DNA of 6,422 bases from Lachnospiraceae bacterium (GTDB lineage: Bacteria; Bacillota; Clostridia; Lachnospirales; Lachnospiraceae), in NCBI GenBank assembly GCA_024695225.1, contig JAILIO010000211.1:1-6422 (forward strand), in the 5' to 3' direction. The position numbers and the translations under genes were made by a program. Shown here piece after piece: positions 1 to 4,638 of the stretch (its first letter is position 1; each line of letters starts with the position of its first letter). The notes under the pieces were generated by a model. It saw only the letters and a program-made list of their open reading frames with translations, was not told the DNA's origin and searched no databases.

Positions 1-177
1 TGTGATTTGTGTCGATCACAACGGCAGGATTCACGATATCCCGCTCCCTGTACATCTCCAAAAGCATGTTTATATCTTCGTAATGATAGTTTGAAAGGCT
101 TCTGCCGTAACGGTTAACAGCACCTCTCAGGATCGAATGGGCGTAAGGATTGCCGTCTGTCTCCACCTCATACCCCC
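1..177 (-). repeat. Left arm of a 177-bp inverted repeat: antisense copy of the middle of the DAHP synthase gene
   Basis: The reverse complement of this segment matches 372-548 base for base except at 122 (pairs with 427) and 164 (pairs with 385). Paired coordinates sum to 549 throughout, so there are no indels. Matching stops abruptly: 178 mismatches 371, 179-180 match by chance, and nothing matches beyond. On the minus strand the segment encodes the piece of DAHP synthase that corresponds to residues 80-137 of the downstream reading frame. The arm runs into base 1, so the copy may continue to the left. It has no start or stop of its own and is not a functional gene as seen. A fold-back or assembly chimera at a contig end is the simplest explanation (inference); a genuine inverted duplication is the alternative. 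Confidence 0.93.
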
Positions 178-781
178 CGACAACTGGGGCTATGTACAGG
201 ACATCCTTTCATACGTCACTACAGGGGCCAGGTCCGTTGAAAACCAGCAGCACAGGCTCACCATGAGCGGTATCGGTGTGGCTGCAGGGATGAAAAACCC
301 TACCAGCGGCGATCTCTCGGTGATGCTAAACTCCATATATGCCGCCCAGAAGCCCCATCATTTCATCTTCAGGGGGTATGAGGTTGAGACAGACGGCAAT
401 CCTTACGCCCATTCGATCCTGAGAGGGGCTGTTAACCGTTACGGCAGAAGCCTTTCAAACTATCATTACGAAGATATAAACATGCTTTTGGAGATGTACA
501 GGGAGCGGGATATCGTGAATCCTGCCGTTGTGATCGACACAAATCACAACAATTCCGACAAAAAATGCCGTGAGCAGATCAGGATAGTCAAAGATGTGCT
601 CCACAACAGGTCTCATTCCGAAGATATGAGGAATTTTGTGAAGGGGGTCATGGTTGAAAGCTATATCGTTGAAGGCTGTCAGAAGATAGGAGACGGTGTA
701 TACGGCAAATCCATCACAGACCCTTGTCTGGGATGGGCAGACACGGAGAAACTGATATATGACATAGCCGACAGGGTGTAA
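137..781 (+). CDS. 3-deoxy-7-phosphoheptulonate (DAHP) synthase, type I, 3' part only with a spurious N-terminus
   Basis: DAHP synthase condenses phosphoenolpyruvate with erythrose 4-phosphate in the first step of aromatic amino acid synthesis. Counting from the ATG at 137, the family's motifs appear in order: GARSVENQQHR (30-40), GMKNPTSG (51-58), HSILRG (92-97), IDTNHNNS with a metal-ligand histidine at 137, VMVES with Glu174, and YGKSITDPCLGW with Asp195. These match the AroF/AroG/AroH family; the metal-ligand cysteine lies in the missing N-terminal part. Type I enzymes are about 350 residues, so roughly 150 are absent. The ATG at 137 is not the real start: codons before about 179 are antisense reading of the inverted copy and merely happen to be in frame (open from 95). 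Authentic homology begins near the PDNW residues. Which feedback isoform it is cannot be told, because the regulatory part is missing. I see no clear terminator just after the stop. Confidence 0.88.
   Translation: MGVRIAVCLHLIPPDNWGYVQDILSYVTTGARSVENQQHRLTMSGIGVAAGMKNPTSGDLSVMLNSIYAAQKPHHFIFRGYEVETDGNPYAHSILRGAVNRYGRSLSNYHYEDINMLLEMYRERDIVNPAVVIDTNHNNSDKKCREQIRIVKDVLHNRSHSEDMRNFVKGVMVESYIVEGCQKIGDGVYGKSITDPCLGWADTEKLIYDIADRV
372..548 (+). repeat. Right arm of the 177-bp inverted repeat, inside the DAHP synthase gene
   Basis: This is the sense-strand partner of 1-177, separated from it by a spacer at 178-371. It sits within continuous DAHP synthase coding sequence, with conserved family motifs on both sides, so this arm is the original context and the left arm is the displaced copy. 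Both mismatches between the arms fall at third codon positions and are silent: GTT versus GTG for Val at 383-385, and GGG versus GGT for Gly at 425-427. Confidence 0.93.
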
Positions 782-871
782 GTATCCGTTTCTTCACACG
801 TTAGAGTAAAATTATAGTAGGCAGGATAAGTAAGTAAAGGAAGATGGGTAGCCCCCCTTCACACATCGCAC

Positions 872-900
872 TTGAACTTATAGGATTTTTTTTATAAAAT
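872..900 (+). promoter_or_regulatory. Candidate sigma-70/sigma-A promoter for thrS
   Basis: TTGAAC at 872-877 (four of six match the -35 consensus in order, TTGA) is followed after 17 bases by TAAAAT at 895-900 (five of six match TATAAT). A run of eight T lies in the spacer. Transcription would start near 906-908 and give a leader of about 100 nt before the thrS start codon. It is the best-spaced promoter-like pair I found in the 226-base gap; this is pattern matching only. A weaker pair at 793-818 has only a 14-base spacer. Confidence 0.45.
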
Positions 901-903
901 AGT

Positions 904-933
904 GGCGTATGGGCTTAGATTTGGCCCAGCGCC
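904..933 (+). terminator. GC-rich stem-loop followed by a T-rich tract, upstream of thrS
   Basis: GGCG (904-907) can pair with CGCC (930-933), and TGGGC (910-914) with GCCCA (924-928). There is a small internal loop (TA opposite G) and a nine-base apical loop. The sequence after it is TTTATTTATATTA, a poor but possible intrinsic terminator tail. It could end readthrough from the DAHP synthase gene or act as an attenuator in the thrS leader. If the promoter at 872-900 is real, the stem sits at the very 5' end of the mRNA and would more likely affect stability. I could not find the conserved T-box sequence (AGGGTGGNACCGCG-like) between 782 and 1007, although T-boxes are common upstream of thrS in Firmicutes. 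Confidence 0.4.
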
Positions 934-993
934 TTTATTTATATTACATGATGACCATCAGCGGACATATGTTTCGTATGACCGCAGGAGAGA

Positions 994-1000
994 GGGAGGA
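994..1000 (+). promoter_or_regulatory. Ribosome binding site that fixes the thrS start at 1008
   Basis: GGGAGGA lies seven bases before the ATG at 1008 and is a near-ideal Shine-Dalgarno. The upstream in-frame ATGs at 909, 948, 951, 969 and 978 have no comparable site. Using them would add 11 to 33 residues that do not look like the TGS domain normally found at this end of the family. Confidence 0.8.
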
Positions 1001-1007
1001 TTCAGTT

Positions 1008-2792
1008 ATGGACAGAGAAGAATTTTTGTCCGTTTACAGGCATTCCCTGGCGCATATACTCGCCAAGGCTGTGATCGAGATCTTTGGAAAAGAAAATGTT
1101 CAGTACGCTATTGGTCCCCAGATCAATGACGGCTTCTATTATGATTTTGTGTTGCCCAGGACAGTTACAAATGAAGACTTCAAGACCATAGAAGACAAGA
1201 TGTCCGAGATCATGAAGAGAAAAGAGGACTGGACCAGGAAGGAAGTGACAAGGGAGGAGGCACTGTCCATTTTCAGCGGTCAGAAGTTCAAAACAGAGCT
1301 TATAAATGATCTGCCTGTGGATGAGCTTATAACTGTTTATTACACGGGAGATGATTTTGTGGATCTGTGCCGCGGACCGCACATAGACAATTCATCCCTG
1401 CTGCTGTCCACCGCCTTCCAGATCAAATCCGTGTCCGGAGCATACTGGAGAGGTGATTCCGAGAGGGATCAGCTCCAGCGCATCTATGTGTATGCCTTTC
1501 CCGATAAAAAGGCTCTGAAAGAGCATCTGGCCCTGGTAAAAGAGGCCATGGAGAGGGATCACAAGAAGCTGGGAAAAGAGATGGAGCTGTTTTACTTCGA
1601 CGAGACCGCGCCAGGAATGCCTTATTTCCTGCCCAGAGGCTGGAGACTTTTAAATGCGATACTATATTTCTGGAGAGAACTTCACAGGAAACACGGATAT
1701 CAGGAAATATCCGGACCTGTGCTGTCAAAGAAGGATCTCTGGGTGACTTCCGGCCACTGGGGACACTACAAGGACAATATGTTCCTGGTGCCTATGGACA
1801 GGGAGAATGTGGGGGATTTTGAGGACAACGTATATGCCCTGAAACCCATGAATTGTCCCAATGCCATAAAGGTTTACCAGCTTAAGATGCGTTCATATGC
1901 AGATCTTCCCCTCAGGTTCAACACCGTTGACGTTGTGCACAGAAAGGAAAAATCAGGTGAACTCAACGGACTTTTCAGAGTCCAGATGTTCAGGCAGGAT
2001 GATTCCCACAATTTCGTCCGGGAAGATCAGATAGGCGATGAGATAGCGGATATAATGTCCATCGCAAATGAGATATACGGGGCTTTTGGTCTTAAGTGCG
2101 GAATGGAGCTTTCAACCCGTCCCGATGATTACATGGGTGATCTGGAGGTTTGGAACAAAGCGGAAGCTGCTCTCAAAGAGATCCTGGACAAGACACAGGG
2201 GGCCGGTAATTATGAGATAAATGAAGGGGACGGCGCATTTTACGGCCCCAAGATCGACCTTAAGATGACCGATTCCCTGGGCAGGGAATGGCAGATGGGG
2301 ACCATACAGCTCGATTTCCAGCTTCCTCTGAATTTCGACATGAAATACATTGACAGCGACGGCAAAGCAAGGCGTCCCGTTATGATACACCGGGCGATCC
2401 TCGGGTCCTTTGAGCGCTTTATCGGCATAATAACAGAGAACTTCAAGGCCTCATTCCCTTACTGGGTGGCTCCCGAGCAGGTGGCGGTGGTGCCCATAAG
2501 GCCCGAGAACAACGAATATGCCCAAAAACTTGTGGATATCCTGGACAAGCAGGGAGTCAGAGTGGTCTCCGACATGCGGGATATCAACATGAAAGAGAAG
2601 ATAAAGGAATTCAAGACCATGAGGATTCCTTATGTGGCTGTTGTGGGAAATCAGGAAGCGGAAAACGGCACTGTTTCCCTCAATGTCCGCGGTTCCAACA
2701 AACAGCTCAGGGATGTGACGATAGAACAGTTCAAAGCTTTATGCTGCGAACTTCAGGAAAGCCACTCCATAGAGCTCAAAGAAGAGATCTGA
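1008..2792 (+). CDS. thrS: Threonyl-tRNA synthetase, form lacking the TGS domain
   Basis: This is a cytoplasmic class II synthetase that charges tRNA-Thr with threonine and clears mischarged Ser-tRNA-Thr. From the start at 1008 it is 594 residues. The editing domain occupies about 1-180, with zinc-type residues His12 and His16 (HSLAH) and Cys121 and His125 (CRGPH). The catalytic core runs from about 190 to 480 and carries motif 2 (HRKEKSGEL, 311-319) and motif 3 around VMIHRAILGSFERF. The predicted zinc ligands of the active site are Cys283 (MNCPN), His334 and His461, spaced like Cys334, His385 and His511 of the E. coli enzyme. The anticodon-binding domain fills about 487-585. The usual N-terminal TGS domain of about 60 residues is absent, explaining the length against about 640 in E. 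coli. Residues 264-274 seem to hold a short extra acidic insertion. Its stop is 9 bases before leuC, so the two are probably cotranscribed. I saw no broken motif. Confidence 0.97.
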   Translation: MDREEFLSVYRHSLAHILAKAVIEIFGKENVQYAIGPQINDGFYYDFVLPRTVTNEDFKTIEDKMSEIMKRKEDWTRKEVTREEALSIFSGQKFKTELINDLPVDELITVYYTGDDFVDLCRGPHIDNSSLLLSTAFQIKSVSGAYWRGDSERDQLQRIYVYAFPDKKALKEHLALVKEAMERDHKKLGKEMELFYFDETAPGMPYFLPRGWRLLNAILYFWRELHRKHGYQEISGPVLSKKDLWVTSGHWGHYKDNMFLVPMDRENVGDFEDNVYALKPMNCPNAIKVYQLKMRSYADLPLRFNTVDVVHRKEKSGELNGLFRVQMFRQDDSHNFVREDQIGDEIADIMSIANEIYGAFGLKCGMELSTRPDDYMGDLEVWNKAEAALKEILDKTQGAGNYEINEGDGAFYGPKIDLKMTDSLGREWQMGTIQLDFQLPLNFDMKYIDSDGKARRPVMIHRAILGSFERFIGIITENFKASFPYWVAPEQVAVVPIRPENNEYAQKLVDILDKQGVRVVSDMRDINMKEKIKEFKTMRIPYVAVVGNQEAENGTVSLNVRGSNKQLRDVTIEQFKALCCELQESHSIELKEEI

Positions 2793-2795
2793 GGT
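2791..2795 (+). promoter_or_regulatory. leuC ribosome binding site overlapping the thrS stop codon
   Basis: GAGGT starts inside the TGA stop of thrS (2790-2792) and ends six bases before the leuC ATG at 2802. This supports that ATG over the in-frame ones at 2808 and 2814, which lie further away. The layout suggests that ribosomes finishing thrS could help initiation at leuC. Confidence 0.7.
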
Positions 2796-2801
2796 AAAAA
2801 T

Positions 2802-4067
2802 ATGGGAATGACAATGACTCAAAAAATTCTGGCAGCACACACCGGACTGTCGTCGGTATCTGCCGGACAGCTCATAGAGGCTGACCTGGATCTGGTGCTT
2901 GGAAATGACATCACCAGTCCCGTTGCTATCAATGTTATGAAGGGTTTCAGCAGTGACGGTGTGTTCGACAAGGAAAAGATCGCCCTTGTGCCCGACCATT
3001 TCGTCCCCAACAAGGATATAAAATCCGCTGAAAATTGCAGCATAGTGCGTGAATTTGCCAAAAAGCACGACATAACCAATTATTTTGAAGTGGGGGAGAT
3101 GGGCATAGAACATGCGCTTCTGCCTGAAAAAGGCCTTACCCTGCCGGGGCAGGTCATAATAGGGGCTGACTCACATACATGTACTTACGGCGCACTGGGG
3201 GCTTTCTCCACAGGAGTCGGTTCCACAGACATGGCTGCGGGCATGTCCACGGGTAAAGCCTGGTTCAAGGTCCCCGGAGCCATAAAGGTGGTTCTCACCG
3301 GCAGTATGACCGGCAGCGTTTCCGGCAAGGATCTGATACTCCACCTCATAGGTATGATCGGTGTGGACGGAGCGCTCTACAGATCCGTTGAGTTTACGGG
3401 ACCGGGGGTTTCAGCTCTCTCCATGGATGATCGTTTTACCATCGCAAATATGGCCATAGAATGCGGAGCAAAGAACGGTATCTTCCCGGTGGACGAACAG
3501 ACCCAGGAATATCTTCAGGAACACGCTCCGGGGAAGGAATACAAAGTATACCTTCCGGATCCTGACGCAGTCTATGATGAGGTGATAAATATCGATCTTT
3601 CTGCTCTGAGACCCACTGTTGCGTTTCCTCATCTTCCTTCAAACACGAAGACTGTGGACGAGATCGATGAAAAGATCAGGATCGATCAGGTTGTGATAGG
3701 TTCATGCACCAACGGCCGCATATCGGACATAAGAAAAGCAGCGGAGATCCTGAAGGGCAGACATGTGGCTAAAGGTATCAGGCTTATAGTGATCCCCGCC
3801 ACCCAGAGCATTTATCTTCAGTCTCTTAGAGAAGGGCTTATCGAAACCATAATAGAAGCCGGTGGCGTGGTGTCCACACCCACCTGCGGACCATGTCTCG
3901 GAGGTTACATGGGAGTCATGTCTGCGGGGGAGAGATGTGTATCCACCACCAACCGCAATTTTATCGGCCGAATGGGAGACAAGACTTCCGAGATATATCT
4001 TGCAAGCCCTGCCACAGCAGCGGCAAGCGCTGTCGCCGGGTATATAACAGAGGCCGGGATCAACTGA
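2802..4067 (+). CDS. leuC: 3-isopropylmalate dehydratase large subunit (short, 421-residue type)
   Basis: With LeuD this forms isopropylmalate isomerase, an aconitase-family [4Fe-4S] enzyme that converts 2-isopropylmalate to 3-isopropylmalate in leucine synthesis. Visible motifs are VPDHFVPN (63-70), GADSHTCTYGALGAFSTGVGSTD (in 121-143), IGSCTNGR with cluster ligand Cys302, and TCGPCLGG with ligands Cys362 and Cys365. All three cluster cysteines are present. At 421 residues it belongs to the short LeuC/homoaconitase-like group, shared by archaea and many Clostridia, rather than the roughly 466-residue E. coli type. That group also contains homoaconitase and 2,3-dimethylmalate dehydratase, so substrate assignment rests on family frequency and the adjacent leuD. 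leuA and leuB are not in the window, which leaves some doubt. It follows thrS by 9 bases and precedes leuD by 82. Confidence 0.93.
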   Translation: MGMTMTQKILAAHTGLSSVSAGQLIEADLDLVLGNDITSPVAINVMKGFSSDGVFDKEKIALVPDHFVPNKDIKSAENCSIVREFAKKHDITNYFEVGEMGIEHALLPEKGLTLPGQVIIGADSHTCTYGALGAFSTGVGSTDMAAGMSTGKAWFKVPGAIKVVLTGSMTGSVSGKDLILHLIGMIGVDGALYRSVEFTGPGVSALSMDDRFTIANMAIECGAKNGIFPVDEQTQEYLQEHAPGKEYKVYLPDPDAVYDEVINIDLSALRPTVAFPHLPSNTKTVDEIDEKIRIDQVVIGSCTNGRISDIRKAAEILKGRHVAKGIRLIVIPATQSIYLQSLREGLIETIIEAGGVVSTPTCGPCLGGYMGVMSAGERCVSTTNRNFIGRMGDKTSEIYLASPATAAASAVAGYITEAGIN

Positions 4068-4115
4068 CAGGTGTCCCTGACAGAGGGGATACAGATCATC
4101 ATTTACATACATATA

Positions 4116-4130
4116 CCGGACAGATTCCGG
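4116..4130 (+). promoter_or_regulatory. Small stem-loop in the leuC-leuD gap
   Basis: CCGGA (4116-4120) pairs perfectly with TCCGG (4126-4130) around a five-base loop. It ends six bases before the leuD ribosome binding site AAAGGGGG (4137-4144, five bases from the ATG). No T-run follows, so it is not a terminator. It could protect or separate the leuD message, but a five-pair stem can also occur by chance. Confidence 0.25.
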
Positions 4131-4149
4131 ATGGACAAAGGGGGATAAT

Positions 4150-4638
4150 ATGGAAAATGCCCATGGACATGTTTTCAAATATGGTGACAACATAGATACG
4201 GATGTGATCATCCCCGCCAGATACCTGGCGGATTCAGACCCAAAAGCCCTTGCGGCCCACTGCATGGAGGATATAGATGATACCTTCCCCGGCAAGGTCC
4301 ACAAGGGAGATATCATGGTGGGAGGCAAGAATTTCGGATGCGGCTCATCCAGGGAGCATGCCCCCATAGCCATAAAAGCCTCCGGCGTATCCGCGGTGGT
4401 GGCTTCATCCTTCGCGAGGATCTTTTACAGAAATGCCATAAATATCGGTCTTCCCATACTTGAATGCCCCGAGGCTGCAGAGCAGATACAGGACGGGGAC
4501 GAAGTGGGGATCGAGTTCGGGACAGGCATCATCACAGATTTTACCACGGGAAAAACTTTCAAAGGCCAGTCTTTCCCTGAATTTATGCAGGATCTTATAG
4601 ATGCAGGCGGGCTGGTGAATTTCGTCAATTCGAAATGA
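4150..4638 (+). CDS. leuD: 3-isopropylmalate dehydratase small subunit (short, 162-residue type)
   Basis: This is the small swivel-domain partner of LeuC in isopropylmalate isomerase; it completes the active site and contributes to substrate recognition. It opens with a typical FKYGDNIDTDVIIPARYL segment (9-26) and carries the family signature GCGSSREHA at 63-71, whose Ser-Arg pair contacts substrate in the aconitase family. Its 162 residues match the short LeuD type paired with short LeuC; E. coli LeuD is about 200. The substrate-loop segment after the conserved Arg24 reads YLAD (25-28). I cannot use it to settle isopropylmalate against homoaconitate or dimethylmalate. The start is supported by AAAGGGGG five bases upstream. 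Its TGA at 4636-4638 overlaps the ATG of the next gene. Confidence 0.93.
   Translation: MENAHGHVFKYGDNIDTDVIIPARYLADSDPKALAAHCMEDIDDTFPGKVHKGDIMVGGKNFGCGSSREHAPIAIKASGVSAVVASSFARIFYRNAINIGLPILECPEAAEQIQDGDEVGIEFGTGIITDFTTGKTFKGQSFPEFMQDLIDAGGLVNFVNSK

Noticed and set aside
886..893. Run of eight T as the tail of an intrinsic terminator for the DAHP synthase gene
   Set aside because: No GC-rich stem could be drawn directly before it; it fits better as promoter spacer.
844..897. 17-residue ORF (MGSPPSHIALELIGFFL) after an AAGGAAG, as a possible thrS leader peptide
   Set aside because: The purine-rich site is too close to the ATG, the ORF has no threonine codons for attenuation, and it overlaps the likely promoter.
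909..1007. 33-codon N-terminal extension of thrS
   Set aside because: The extension lacks a ribosome binding site and any TGS-like sequence, while the ATG at 1008 has GGGAGGA at an ideal distance.
902..1129. 75-residue + strand frame overlapping the start of thrS
   Set aside because: It is in a different frame from thrS, has no ribosome binding site, and covers the thrS 5' end, where homology is clear in the other frame.
3702..4373. 223-residue minus-strand frame across the leuC-leuD junction
   Set aside because: It lies antisense to two well-supported genes, is rich in Ser, Pro and Cys, and shows no family motif; it is a shadow of their codon pattern.
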